Numbered from the stretch's first letter, positions 15,595-23,955 are shown. The stretch: 24,960 nucleotides of DNA from an uncultured Clostridia bacterium (GCA_937907715.1 CALERM010000094.1:1-24960); one strand, 5' to 3'. Notes: generated by a model not told the origin, from the letters alone. Made by a program: numbers and translations.

Positions 15595-15623
15595 ACTATA
15601 TACCCCCATAGGGTATTTGTCAA
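15595..15623 (-). promoter_or_regulatory. csoR-copA promoter
   Basis: On the minus strand: TTGACA (15618-15623), exactly 17 bases, TATAGT (15595-15600). The spacer is almost wholly filled by operator B, so bound CsoR would block RNA polymerase directly. Confidence 0.88.
15600..15616. promoter_or_regulatory. CsoR operator B (between -35 and -10)
   Basis: ATACCCCCATAGGGTAT differs from operator A at one position only (C-C-A-T versus C-C-T-T in the middle). The two centres are 26 bases apart, about 2.5 helical turns, placing them on opposite faces of the DNA. Confidence 0.82.
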
Positions 15624-15644
15624 GCCTGTTTTTCGAAATTTGCG

Positions 15645-15673
15645 CAAAAAAGCGGCTCCCATCGGGAAGCCGC
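15645..15673 (-). terminator. Terminator of the GNAT-HAD-SpoU operon
   Basis: On the minus strand GCGGCTTCCC pairs with GGGAGCCGC (one bulged base, loop GAT), followed by TTTTTT (15646-15651). It lies directly after the methyltransferase stop codon. Confidence 0.82.
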
Positions 15674-15681
15674 AACTTGGG

Positions 15682-16506
15682 TTATCTGTGTTTCTGCCGC
15701 AGCAGCGCCAGCTGGTAAAAGGCGACGGCGCTTGCCGCCGCAACGTTCAAAGAGTCCACGCCGTTTGTCATCGGCACCGTCACCGTGTAATCGCATGCGG
15801 CGATGGTCTCCGGCTTTAACCCCGGACCCTCCGAGCCCATGACGATGGCGAGCTTCGAAATCTGAGTCAGCGCCGGGTCCCAGAGAACCCTTGCATCCTC
15901 CCGCAGCGCCATGGCGGCCGTCTGAAAGCCGGTTTCCTTCAAAAGCGCCTGCCAGTGCTCATCCGGCAGATACGCCCACGGCACGAAAAAGACGTTTCCC
16001 ATGCTCACGCGAATGGCGCGCCGGTAAAGAGGATCGGTGCAATTGCGCGTCAGCAGCACCGCCTCCACACCCAAAGCCGCTGCCGAGCGGAAAATCGCGC
16101 CGAGGTTCGTGGGATTGACCACGTCCTCCAGCACCGCGACGCATGAGGTCCCGCGAAGAAGCGCTGCTGCGTCCTTCGGCGCAGGGCGGCGCATCGCGCA
16201 GAGCATGCCGCGCGTGAGCGCATATCCTGTCAGCTTTTCCAGAACCGGCAGCTCCGCCGTATAGACGGGAAGCTCCTCCGGGCAGCGGGACAGCAGCGGC
16301 TGCGCCTGCGCAAGAAGCCTCGTCTCCACCAGGAACGACACCGGTACGAAGCCCGCGTCCAGCGCCCGTTCGATCACCAGCGCGCTTTCGGCGATGAAAA
16401 GCCCCGCTTCGGGGGTTTCCCGGCAGACCAGCTGGTTCTCCGTCAGGCGCGCATACACGTCGAGCACAGGGCTTTCAAAATCTGGAATCGGAACAATGAC
16501 TGCCAT
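15682..16506 (-). CDS. SpoU-family (TrmH/RlmB-like) RNA 2'-O-methyltransferase
   Basis: A 274-aa SPOUT-class enzyme that methylates ribose 2'-OH in tRNA or rRNA using S-adenosylmethionine. The C-terminal catalytic domain has all three motifs: NPTNLGAIFRSA (motif 1), MGSEGPGL (motif 2) and VPMTNGVDSLNVAAASAV (motif 3), which form the knotted cofactor pocket. The N-terminal part (about 1-100) is a variable substrate-binding domain. The target nucleotide cannot be assigned. The start follows the HAD gene stop by 2 bases with a weak ribosome site, so it probably depends on coupling. It is last in a three-gene operon. Confidence 0.88.
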   Translation of the reverse strand: MAVIVPIPDFESPVLDVYARLTENQLVCRETPEAGLFIAESALVIERALDAGFVPVSFLVETRLLAQAQPLLSRCPEELPVYTAELPVLEKLTGYALTRGMLCAMRRPAPKDAAALLRGTSCVAVLEDVVNPTNLGAIFRSAAALGVEAVLLTRNCTDPLYRRAIRVSMGNVFFVPWAYLPDEHWQALLKETGFQTAAMALREDARVLWDPALTQISKLAIVMGSEGPGLKPETIAACDYTVTVPMTNGVDSLNVAAASAVAFYQLALLRQKHR

Positions 16507-16508
16507 CG

Positions 16509-17333
16509 CTACAGCCCCAGCACGCGCTCGATCATCTGCGCCACGCCGTCTTCATCGTTCGTCTGCGTGACCGCGTCGGCGCAGGACTGCACCTCTTCCG
16601 AGGCATTGCCCATTGCCACACCGAGCCCTGCCGCGCGAAGCATGGAATAGTCATTCGTTCCGTCGCCGAACGCCATGCACTGCGCCGGATAAATGCCGAG
16701 CTGCCGGCACAAAAAGCGCAGCGCGTTTCCCTTGGTGGCGTATTTGGCGTTGATTTCAATGTTATTGCCGAGCGACGAGGACACCGCGTAGCCCGGAAAG
16801 CGCGCCATAATCTCACGGATAACCGGCTGCTTCTCCTCGGGGTTGCGGAAAAAGGCGATGATCTTCTGTACGGAAGCGGCGTTTTGTGTCAGCGCCTCCA
16901 GATTCTCGTCCGCCTGGTAGCTGCGGCGCATGAGCGCGCTTGTCGCCGGTGTTGCGGCAACGTCGTCAATTTCCTCGTAGTCAGACAGGCTCATGTGCCC
17001 GAGACCGTCAATGTACACGCCGCGCACGACGTTCCGGGTTTCCAGAAACCGCAGCATCTGCATCGCAAGCGCCGGCGTCAGCTCCTCGCGCAGCAGCGTC
17101 CGGTTTTCTGCGCTGTCATAGACCTGCGCGCCGTTGACCAGAATCAGATAGCGGGCGAGAGAAGGCGCGACCAGCGCCTCGGGCAGCGACCGGTACAGCC
17201 GCCCCGTCGCCGGGACGAGCAGCACACCGCGTTCCTGCGCGGCATGCAGCGCCTGCATCGTGCGCGGGGAGATAGACTTGTCGGAGCGCAGCAGCGTCCC
17301 GTCCAGGTCGAAGGCAATCAGGCGGAGGTCCAT
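16509..17333 (-). CDS. Cof-type HAD-superfamily phosphatase
   Basis: A 274-aa HAD-IIB (Cof-like) hydrolase, a cytosolic magnesium-dependent sugar-phosphate or small-metabolite phosphatase. The four HAD motifs are visible: FDLDGTLL (8-15, nucleophile Asp9), PATGR (41-45), Lys201 in KGNAL, and GDGTND (223-228). A type IIB cap fills about residues 85-195. ATG at 17333 is chosen because AAAGGA lies 9 bases upstream and the family start MxxRLIAFDLDGTLL falls there; the longer open frame to 17561 runs into the GNAT gene. The substrate is unknown, and the neighbours give no clue. Confidence 0.88.
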   Translation of the reverse strand: MDLRLIAFDLDGTLLRSDKSISPRTMQALHAAQERGVLLVPATGRLYRSLPEALVAPSLARYLILVNGAQVYDSAENRTLLREELTPALAMQMLRFLETRNVVRGVYIDGLGHMSLSDYEEIDDVAATPATSALMRRSYQADENLEALTQNAASVQKIIAFFRNPEEKQPVIREIMARFPGYAVSSSLGNNIEINAKYATKGNALRFLCRQLGIYPAQCMAFGDGTNDYSMLRAAGLGVAMGNASEEVQSCADAVTQTNDEDGVAQMIERVLGL

Positions 17334-17355
17334 AAGACAGCGTCCTTTCCACACA

Positions 17356-17925
17356 TTATTTTTCGCTTTCGCGCAAAACTGCTTCCAGCTGCGCCGGGTC
17401 CAGCTGCCCGATCGGGCGGAAGGGCGCAAGCGGCTCGGAATATGCGCCGATCTGCTTGCAGAACCACGAAACATCGCGCCAGCCGTCCTTGTAGCCGACG
17501 TTTTTGAGCGTCGATACCCGCGCAAAGCCCATCGCCAGATGCATTGCCTCGCTTCTCTCATTCGGAGAGGTCACAATGCCGTAGACCGACTTGACGTTCT
17601 GCAGCTGCCCTATGGCAATCAGCGCCCGGTAGAGCTTCTTTCCGATGCCGCGCCCGCGCGCTGCACGGTCCAGATACACGGAAAGCTCTGCAGACGGGCG
17701 GTAGGAAACGCGCTCGGCAAATTTGTGCGCATACGCATAGCCGAGGATTTTTCCGTCCTCTTCCCATACAATCCACGGATACTCCCGCTGCACGGTCTCT
17801 AAGCGCGCGGCAAATTCCTCCTGCGAGGGAAGCTCCTGCTCGAAAGTGATGGTGGTTTCGATATATGGCGCGTAGATCGCGAGCATTGCCGCGCAGTCGG
17901 AGGCGGCTGCAAAACGGATGGACAT
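17356..17925 (-). CDS. GNAT N-acetyltransferase, phosphinothricin acetyltransferase-like
   Basis: A 189-aa acetyl-CoA-dependent N-acetyltransferase. The acetyl-CoA pyrophosphate loop is RGRGIG (90-95). The later NVGYKDGWRDVSWF segment is characteristic of the phosphinothricin/methionine-sulfoximine acetyltransferase subgroup (Pat/YwnH/MddA). Natural substrates in this group include methionine sulfone or sulfoximine and related amino acids. ATG at 17925 is chosen because GGGGAAG precedes it at a good distance; a TTG 18 bases upstream does not fit. It is the first gene of the operon, with a near-perfect promoter at 17955-17983. Confidence 0.86.
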   Translation of the reverse strand: MSIRFAAASDCAAMLAIYAPYIETTITFEQELPSQEEFAARLETVQREYPWIVWEEDGKILGYAYAHKFAERVSYRPSAELSVYLDRAARGRGIGKKLYRALIAIGQLQNVKSVYGIVTSPNERSEAMHLAMGFARVSTLKNVGYKDGWRDVSWFCKQIGAYSEPLAPFRPIGQLDPAQLEAVLRESEK

Positions 17926-17954
17926 ACCAACACTTCCCCACAATAAGTAACATC

Positions 17955-17983
17955 ATCATATCACAGGAAAAAAGTCCTGTCAA
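17955..17983 (-). promoter_or_regulatory. Promoter of the GNAT-HAD-SpoU operon
   Basis: On the minus strand: TTGACA (17978-17983), 17 bases, TATGAT (17955-17960). The spacer contains AGGACTTTTTTCCT, a small inverted repeat that could be a binding site, though none is recognised. Confidence 0.78.
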
Positions 17984-18030
17984 TTTGCCGCAGCCGGAAA
18001 TAACGCCCCGTTTTTCCGCGCAAGCCGCAG

Positions 18031-18057
18031 AAAAAAGCGGGGCGCAAAGCGCCCCGC
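18031..18057 (-). terminator. Terminator of pdp-udk
   Basis: A perfect 9-bp all-G/C stem, GCGGGGCGC (18037-18045) with GCGCCCCGC (18049-18057), loop of 3, followed on the minus strand by TTTTTT. It lies 9 bases after the udk stop. Confidence 0.9.
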
Positions 18058-18066
18058 GGAAAAGCC

Positions 18067-18687
18067 TTATGCCATGTCGATGTGCTTCTGGATGCGGTTG
18101 ATGATCATTTCCAGCGCGATGAGATTCTTGCCGCCCTCGGGAACGATCAGGTTCGCATTCTTCTTGCTCGGCTCGACGAACTGCTCGTGCATGGGCTTGA
18201 CCGTCGTCAGATACTGGTCAATGACGGAGTCGATCGTTCTGCCGCGCTTTTTGACGTCGCGGCGGATACGCCGGCAAAGCCGCACGTCTGCGTCTGCGTC
18301 GACAAAGATCTTGATGTCCATCTGGTCGCAAAGAATCTTGCTTTCGAAAATCAGAATGCCCTCGACGACGATGACCTTGCGCGGCTCGATGGTGATTGTT
18401 TCCTCCGCGCGGTTGTGAACCGTGTAGTCGTAGGTCGGGCATTCGATTGCCTGTCCGCTTTTGAGCTGCTGCAGATGATCGATCATCATATCCGTATCAA
18501 AGGCGTCGGGATGGTCGTAGTTGAGCTTCGTGCGCTCCTCATAGCTCAGCTCGTCGTGGCGCTTATAGTAGTTGTCGTGGCTCAGGACGGTGATATTGTC
18601 GCCGAAGCGGTTGACAAGCGCCTTGACCAGCGTGGTTTTTCCGCTGCCGGTGCCTCCGGCGACGCCGATTACGATCACATCAGACAT
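18067..18687 (-). CDS. udk: Uridine kinase
   Basis: Phosphorylates uridine and cytidine to UMP and CMP with ATP or GTP, the pyrimidine salvage step. The 206-aa length is standard. The P-loop is GGTGSGKTT (11-19); SHDNYYKRHDEL, YDHPDAFD and YDYTVHNR segments are typical of the family, as is the lid-region RRDVKKRGR. AAAGGAAAG lies before the ATG. It follows pdp by 18 bases and ends at a strong terminator, so it is the last gene of this nucleoside-salvage run. Confidence 0.95.
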   Translation of the reverse strand: MSDVIVIGVAGGTGSGKTTLVKALVNRFGDNITVLSHDNYYKRHDELSYEERTKLNYDHPDAFDTDMMIDHLQQLKSGQAIECPTYDYTVHNRAEETITIEPRKVIVVEGILIFESKILCDQMDIKIFVDADADVRLCRRIRRDVKKRGRTIDSVIDQYLTTVKPMHEQFVEPSKKNANLIVPEGGKNLIALEMIINRIQKHIDMA

Positions 18688-18705
18688 AGCTTCTTTCCTT
18701 TCTCT

Positions 18706-20007
18706 TTATCGAATGATATCAAAAATCAGCGTCTCCGGAGCGGGGGCTTCCTTACTCCACGAAAGTGCGCGCAGGAGCATTGCCTCGCTTTCCGGCACCG
18801 TTTCGGGCTTGTTGGTGTAGAGCCTTGCCAGCACGTCGCCCTGTTTGGCAAAGCCGCCGGTCTTTTTGGAAAGGACGATGCCGGCGGCAAAGTCGATGGT
18901 ATCCTCCTTCGTCATGCGCCCGGCGCCCAGAATGCTCGACGCTTCTCCGACCTTCTGCGTGTCCATGCGGGAAATCCAGCCATCCTGTGGGGCAAGAACT
19001 TCGTGTACGGTCGATGCCTGCGGCAGCTTCGAAAAATCATCGAGAACCGATGCGTCGCCGCCCTGCGCGGCAATCCAGCGCTTCATCTGCTCGAACGCTC
19101 TTCCGGAGGCGACTGCCTCGTGAACCTGCTCGCGCGCAAAATCTTCGTCCCAGCCGTTGCACAGCTCGACCATGTTTGCCGCCAGCGTCATGCACACGCC
19201 GCGCAGGTCCTCGCAGCCGCGGCCCTGCAAAATTTCCGCCGCCTCCTGCACCTCGAGCGCGTTGCCGATTGCCATGCCGAGCGGCACGTCCATGTTGGAA
19301 AGCACCGCGCGCACGCTGCGCCCGCACGCCTTGCCGATGGCGACCATATTTTCTGCCAGCTTCCGCGCGTCGTCCAGCGTCTTCATGAACGCGCCCGAGC
19401 CGACCTTTACATCCAGAACGATGGAATGCGAGCCTGCCGCGAGCTTTTTGGACATGATGGACGACGTGATGAGCGGCAGGGAATCGACCGTCGCCGTCAC
19501 GTCGCGCAGCGCGTAGAGCTTCTTGTCTGCCGGCGTCAGGTTGCCGGACTGCCCGATGACGGCTACGCCGACCTCTTCGACCTGCTGCATAAACTGCTCT
19601 GCCGTGAGCGTTGTTTTGTAGCCGGGGATGGATTCGAGCTTATCGACCGTTCCGCCCGTGTGACCGAGTCCGCGCCCGGACATTTTTGCCATCTTGCCGC
19701 CGAGACTCGAAACAATCGGCGCCAGGATCAGCGTCGTCTTATCTCCCACGCCGCCGGTGGAGTGCTTGTCGACCGATTTTGTGCCGAAGCGCGACAGATC
19801 AATCGTGTCGCCCGAGCGCATCATCGCGTCGGTCAGAACCGCCGTCTCGTGGTCGGTCATGCCCTCAAAAAACACTGCCATCGCCCAGGCGGACATCTGG
19901 TAGTCGGGAATTTCACCCCTGGTAAAGCCGCCGATAATGAAGCGGATTTCCTCGTCGGACAACACGCCCCCATCGCGCTTTTTTTCAATCAGATCAACCA
20001 TTCTCAT
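18706..20007 (-). CDS. pdp: Pyrimidine-nucleoside phosphorylase
   Basis: Splits uridine, deoxyuridine and thymidine with phosphate into base and (deoxy)ribose-1-phosphate. The 433-aa length is normal. The family signature is MSGRGLGHTGGTVDKLESIPG (from 109); the phosphate-binding KHSTGGVGDKT lies at 81-91. The C-terminal PYNP domain follows from about residue 345. ATG at 20007 is chosen because AAAGGAG lies 8 bases upstream and the family normally starts MRMVDLI; the frame stays open for 70 more codons into the hairpin-rich spacer, but that stretch is not coding-like. Thymidine phosphorylase (DeoA) is the alternative. No clear promoter was found, so it may be read from nupOPQ. Confidence 0.94.
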   Translation of the reverse strand: MRMVDLIEKKRDGGVLSDEEIRFIIGGFTRGEIPDYQMSAWAMAVFFEGMTDHETAVLTDAMMRSGDTIDLSRFGTKSVDKHSTGGVGDKTTLILAPIVSSLGGKMAKMSGRGLGHTGGTVDKLESIPGYKTTLTAEQFMQQVEEVGVAVIGQSGNLTPADKKLYALRDVTATVDSLPLITSSIMSKKLAAGSHSIVLDVKVGSGAFMKTLDDARKLAENMVAIGKACGRSVRAVLSNMDVPLGMAIGNALEVQEAAEILQGRGCEDLRGVCMTLAANMVELCNGWDEDFAREQVHEAVASGRAFEQMKRWIAAQGGDASVLDDFSKLPQASTVHEVLAPQDGWISRMDTQKVGEASSILGAGRMTKEDTIDFAAGIVLSKKTGGFAKQGDVLARLYTNKPETVPESEAMLLRALSWSKEAPAPETLIFDIIR

Positions 20008-20036
20008 AGAAAATGCTCCTTTGTACCTCCGTAATT

Positions 20037-20344
20037 GCATTGCGGAACAATGCCTCGCAAGGTTTCGCTTCGCCGAGTATAGCCTCGCAGAGTTTTGCGC
20101 CCGCAGGCGCAAAATAAAATCAAAATCCATGTTATCCGGCGGCTCCGCCGACCGGACAGGACAGCCGTTAGCGGTTTTACCGCTTACGGATGTCGCGTGC
20201 CCCTTGCGGGTAAACATACTGCTCGCCTCGCAAGTGTGGAATTTTGCGCCTTTGGCGCAAAAATATGCGCGCAGTCAAGGCGCACCCTTCTCGATGAAAG
20301 AAAGAGGCAACGCCTCTTTCTTTCATCGAAGCGCGTCAGCGCTT
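20037..20344. repeat. Hairpin-rich intergenic element between nupQ and pdp
   Basis: This spacer of about 335 bases carries no convincing gene but is packed with inverted repeats: GCATTG/CAATGC (20037-20053), TTTTGCGCC/GGCGCAAAA (20093-20114), TCCGGCGG/CCGCCGACCGGA (20135-20156, one bulge), CCGTTAGCGG/CCGCTTACGG (20165-20189, one mismatch), TTTTGCGCC/GGCGCAAAA again (20242-20262), TGCGC/GCGCA (20266-20284), a perfect 18-bp stem (20291-20308 with 20312-20329), and AAGCGC/GCGCTT (20329-20344) over the nupQ stop. GCCTCGCA occurs three times (20052, 20082, 20225), twice just before the TTTTGCGCC hairpin. No T-run follows the 18-bp stem, so it is not a normal terminator. It may be a dispersed intergenic repeat. 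Confidence 0.75.
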
Positions 20345-21263
20345 ATCTCTGTCCCTTGTCATAGGGGATGCCCTCTGCCTTCGGCGCTCTGGAGCGCTTG
20401 GAGGTGAAGGCGAGGATGATCATGGACGCCGCGAACGGCATCATGTTGTAAAGCTCCTTCGTCAGGTGCAGCGCGCTGAGCCAGCCGATGGAGTCGTAGA
20501 TGTTTGCCAGCGATTTGAAGATCGCGAAGAAGATGGCGGCGAGGGCAATCTTTCCGGGCTTCCACTGACCGAAGATCATGACCGCGAGGGCGAGGAAGCC
20601 CATGCCCGCGACGCCGACCTCGAAGTTCCACGTCTGAACGGCGGGGACAATGTAGGCAAAGCCGCCGATACCGGCGAGGAAGCCGGAAATCAGAACGCCT
20701 GCCCAGCGCATCTTGTAGACGTTGATGCCGACCGAGCCTGCCGCCTGCGGATGCTCGCCGCATGCCTGCAAACGAAGACCGAAGCGCGTCTTGTAAAGCA
20801 GGACGATCGAGACCGCCAGCAGCACCAGACCGATGATCAGAAACACGTTGAGCGTCAGAGGACCGGCCTGGAAGATGAACGGGGTATTGTCGTAGCTTAA
20901 TTTTGCCGACTGCGTGCCGTTGTAGCGCTTGACCACTACAAGGGCAATCGCCGTGGACAGAAGGTTCAGCGCCGTGCCGCCGATGGTCTGGTCCGCCTTG
21001 AGGTTGATGGCGGAGAAGGCGAGCAGCGATGAGTATACAATGCCGGACACCGCAGCAAGGCAGATCGAAATCACGACCTTCCACACAGGCAGCATGTCGG
21101 CAGGCAGCAGGTTCAGCGCCATCGTACCGACCAGACCGCCGATGACCATAATGCCCTCGAGCGCGAGGTTGATGACGCCCGAGTGCTCCGAGAAGCAGCC
21201 GCCGAGCGCGACCAGCATCAGAACCGTCGCCGAGAGCAGCGCATATTTGAGCATCAGAAACAT
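20343..21263 (-). CDS. nupQ: Nucleoside ABC transporter permease (NupQ/YufQ-like)
   Basis: A 306-aa permease of the BPD_transp_2 family with about 8-10 hydrophobic segments. The conserved HSGVINLALEGIMVIGG stretch (about 26-42) and the GE-x-PQAAGSVGIN-like coupling loop mark the second membrane subunit of nucleoside importers (B. subtilis YufQ/NupQ type). ATG at 21263 is chosen because AAAGGAGG lies just upstream; the longer open frame (to 21353) lies within nupP. It starts one base after the nupP stop, so the subunits are coupled. The stop codon lies inside the last hairpin of the adjoining repeat element. Confidence 0.9.
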   Translation of the reverse strand: MFLMLKYALLSATVLMLVALGGCFSEHSGVINLALEGIMVIGGLVGTMALNLLPADMLPVWKVVISICLAAVSGIVYSSLLAFSAINLKADQTIGGTALNLLSTAIALVVVKRYNGTQSAKLSYDNTPFIFQAGPLTLNVFLIIGLVLLAVSIVLLYKTRFGLRLQACGEHPQAAGSVGINVYKMRWAGVLISGFLAGIGGFAYIVPAVQTWNFEVGVAGMGFLALAVMIFGQWKPGKIALAAIFFAIFKSLANIYDSIGWLSALHLTKELYNMMPFAASMIILAFTSKRSRAPKAEGIPYDKGQR

Positions 21264-21264
21264 C

Positions 21265-22416
21265 TTACTGCGCCTCCTTTCCGTCGGACGTCTTCGCATC
21301 GGTCTTCGCAGACGCCAGCGCCTTTTTGCGCTTGCCCGTAAAGAGCGTGACAATGAGGTTTTTGAACAGCAGCGAGAACGCGCACAGGTAAATGATGATG
21401 CCGGAGATGATATCCGCGATCTCGGGCGGGAACAAAGAGGCGTTCATGAAGCCGCCGCCGGTTGAGATGTGCGAGATGAAGATTGCCGAGAAAATTGCCG
21501 CAATCGGGTCGGACGAGGCGAGAAGCGCAACCGAAATGCCGTCGAAGCCTTCAGACGGCAGCGCCGTCGAGTCGCCCGGAATCCACTGCGCCGCGCCGGA
21601 CAGATAATAAAGCCCCGCGCCGAAGCCGGCAAGCGCGCCTGCAATGATCATCGAGAGGATGATGCTGCGCTTTTCGTCGATGCCTGCGTATTTTGCCGCA
21701 TTCTTGTTGCAGCCGCAGGCTTTGAGTTCATAGCCGAAGGTCGTCTTGTTGATGACGACGTAGAGAAGAACCGCAACGAGGATGGCGAGGAAGATTGCAA
21801 TCGTGCAGGACTTGTAGCCGAACGCCTCGGTCATGTCCCAGCCGAAGAGCTTCGAGGGAATGAGACTGTCTCCGGTGACGGCGAAGGTTTTCGACTGCTT
21901 GGCGTTATACATCGCGCCTGTGCCTCTTCCATACATGATCGTGTTGCAGCCGTAAAGCCCGATCCAGTTGAACATGATGGCGGTGATAACCTCGTTGACG
22001 TTCAGGTAAGCCTTGAAGATGCCGGGAATTGCGCCCCAGATCGCGCCGAACACCGTCGAGGCGAGCAGGCACACCCACCACGGCGCATGCAGCAGCAGCG
22101 CAAACACGAGCCCACCGAACGCGCCGAGCGTATACTGCCCCGCCGCGCCGATGTTAAATAGACCCGTCTTGAAGGCGAAGGCGACCGAAAGACCGCACAT
22201 GATGAGCGGCGCCGCCGTGACGATTTCCTTGCCGATGCCGGAGGGCATCATGTAAAAGCCGCCGAGCAGAATCTGCTTGAAGCCGTCGGAATACGCCTTG
22301 TCTCCGCCGAGCAGCAGCAGAACCAGAAAGCCGAACAGCAGACCGATTGCGATGCAGACCAGGCTTGCGAACAGCGTCACAAAGCCGGAGGACTGCAGCA
22401 GTGTTTTCTTTTTCAT
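21265..22416 (-). CDS. nupP: Nucleoside ABC transporter permease (NupP/YufP-like)
   Basis: A 383-aa permease, the first membrane subunit of the nucleoside importer. It has many hydrophobic helices, the GLFNIGAAGQYTLGAFGG stretch (about 83-100) typical of the YufP/NupP group, and a longer loop near 155-190 that is normal in this subunit. ATG at 22416 is chosen because AAGGAGG (22424-22430) lies 7 bases upstream; the TTG at 22422 would be too close. The ribosome site overlaps the nupO stop codon, so translation is coupled. Confidence 0.9.
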   Translation of the reverse strand: MKKKTLLQSSGFVTLFASLVCIAIGLLFGFLVLLLLGGDKAYSDGFKQILLGGFYMMPSGIGKEIVTAAPLIMCGLSVAFAFKTGLFNIGAAGQYTLGAFGGLVFALLLHAPWWVCLLASTVFGAIWGAIPGIFKAYLNVNEVITAIMFNWIGLYGCNTIMYGRGTGAMYNAKQSKTFAVTGDSLIPSKLFGWDMTEAFGYKSCTIAIFLAILVAVLLYVVINKTTFGYELKACGCNKNAAKYAGIDEKRSIILSMIIAGALAGFGAGLYYLSGAAQWIPGDSTALPSEGFDGISVALLASSDPIAAIFSAIFISHISTGGGFMNASLFPPEIADIISGIIIYLCAFSLLFKNLIVTLFTGKRKKALASAKTDAKTSDGKEAQ

Positions 22417-22428
22417 GTCCAAGCCTCC

Positions 22429-23955
22429 TTACATCCGCTTTGCGCCCGCCATGTAGAGACCCAGCTCCTCGACGGTTACGTTTTTGGGGTCGAACTCGCC
22501 GACGATCTCACCCTCGTACATGACAAGAATGCGGTCGGAGACGTTCATGACCTCGTCCAGCTCCAAAGATACCAGCAGAACGCCCTTTCCGGCGTCGCGC
22601 TCGGAAACAAGCTGCTTGTGAATGTACTCAATTGCGCCCACGTCCAGACCTCTCGTCGGCTGGACTGCGACCAGAAGCTCGGGGTCCTTGTCAATTTCGC
22701 GCGCGACGATTGCCTTCTGCTGGTTGCCGCCGGACATGCTGCGCACAACAGTCGCCGAGCCCTGACCCGAGCGCACGTCGTACTGCTCGATCAGGCGGTC
22801 TGAATACTGCCGCACGGCGGGGAAGTTGATGAAGCCGTTTTTCTGGAACTCCGGCTGCCAGTAGCGCTGAAGGACCATGTTCTGCTCCAGGGTAAAGTCC
22901 AGAACCAGACCGTGCTTGTGCCGGTCCTCGGGGATGTGGCTCATGCCGTCTTTGGAGCGCTGGCGGATCGGCGCGTGCGACACGTCCTTGCCGCAGAGGT
23001 GAATCGTGCCTGCCGACTGCTTTTCAAGCCCCGTCAGCGCATAGACAAACTCCGTCTGCCCGTTTCCTTCGATGCCTGCAAGGCAGACAATCTCACCCCG
23101 GCGGACCTGCAAACTGACGTTTTTGACGGCGTTGTTCTTGTGAAGCTTCGAAGGAACTGTCAGCCTCTGCACGTCCAGCACGACCTCGCCGGGCTGCGCG
23201 TCCTTTTTGTCGACCTTGAAATTGACCTGTCTGCCGACCATCATGGAAGAAAGCTCTTCCATCGTCGTCTCGGCGGTGTTGACCGTACCGATGCACCTGC
23301 CCTTGCGAAGGACCGTGCAGCGGTCTGCGACCGCCATGATCTCCGCCAGCTTGTGGGAAATAAAAAGGATGGATTTTCCTTCCGCGGCGAGATTCTTCAT
23401 GATCTGCATCAGCTCGTCGATCTCCTGCGGCGTCAGAACCGCCGTCGGCTCGTCGAAGATCAGGATTTCATTGTCGCGGTAGAGCATCTTGAGAATCTCG
23501 GTTCTCTGCTGCATGCCGACGGAAATGTCTTCGACCTTCGCGTCCGGGTCGACGCGCAGACCGTAGCGCTGCGACAGGGCGACGACCTTCTCGCGCGCCT
23601 GCTTCTTTTGCAGGAAGCCCGCCCTGTTCGGCTCAACGCCGAGAATGATATTGTCCAGCACTGAGAAGCACTCGACCAGCTTGAAGTGCTGGTGGACCAT
23701 GCCGATGTTGAGGTCGTTGGCATCGTTGGGGTCGCTGATTCTGACGACCTGACCGTTCTTCCTGATCACGCCGCTCTCCGGCTGATAAAGCCCAAAGAGC
23801 ACGCTCATCAGCGTCGACTTGCCGGCGCCGTTTTCGCCGAGCAGCGCGTGGATTTCCCCTCGCTTGAGCTGGAGGGTGATGTTGTCATTGGCGCGGATGC
23901 CGGGAAATTCCTTCGTGATATTCAGCATCTCAATGACATATTCCGATTCCGCCAA
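22429..23955 (-). CDS. nupO: Nucleoside ABC transporter ATP-binding protein (NupO/YufO-like)
   Basis: A 508-aa protein with two ABC cassettes in tandem, the layout of nucleoside and sugar importers of the CUT2/BMP type. First cassette: Walker A GENGAGKST (40-48), signature ISVGMQQR (144-151), Walker B ILIFDEPT (164-171). Second: degenerate Walker A GIEGNGQTE (294-302, Thr in place of Lys), signature SMSGGNQQK (406-414), Walker B region LLVAVQPTRGLD (427-438). I place the start at TTG 23955, since AAAGGAG lies 8 bases before it and the next residues (ESEYVIEMLNITKEFPGI) match the usual start of this family; the open frame to 24111 is not coding-like. The BMP-family substrate-binding lipoprotein gene that normally precedes nupO is missing here. 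The best match by style is the guanosine/nucleoside importer of B. subtilis. Confidence 0.92.
   Translation of the reverse strand: MAESEYVIEMLNITKEFPGIRANDNITLQLKRGEIHALLGENGAGKSTLMSVLFGLYQPESGVIRKNGQVVRISDPNDANDLNIGMVHQHFKLVECFSVLDNIILGVEPNRAGFLQKKQAREKVVALSQRYGLRVDPDAKVEDISVGMQQRTEILKMLYRDNEILIFDEPTAVLTPQEIDELMQIMKNLAAEGKSILFISHKLAEIMAVADRCTVLRKGRCIGTVNTAETTMEELSSMMVGRQVNFKVDKKDAQPGEVVLDVQRLTVPSKLHKNNAVKNVSLQVRRGEIVCLAGIEGNGQTEFVYALTGLEKQSAGTIHLCGKDVSHAPIRQRSKDGMSHIPEDRHKHGLVLDFTLEQNMVLQRYWQPEFQKNGFINFPAVRQYSDRLIEQYDVRSGQGSATVVRSMSGGNQQKAIVAREIDKDPELLVAVQPTRGLDVGAIEYIHKQLVSERDAGKGVLLVSLELDEVMNVSDRILVMYEGEIVGEFDPKNVTVEELGLYMAGAKRM

Noticed and set aside
18082..20034. A 650-codon open frame on the plus strand opposite udk and pdp
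   Set aside because: Shadow of two well-defined minus-strand genes; low-complexity composition and no recognisable domain.
20008..20217. A 70-residue N-terminal extension of Pdp
   Set aside because: The frame is open, but it is made of the hairpin repeats, and the real start at 20007 has a good ribosome site and the conserved family N-terminus.
20291..20329. The 18-bp stem after nupQ as a Rho-independent terminator
   Set aside because: The stem is strong, but the minus-strand sequence after it (GAAGGGTGCGCC) has no T-run.
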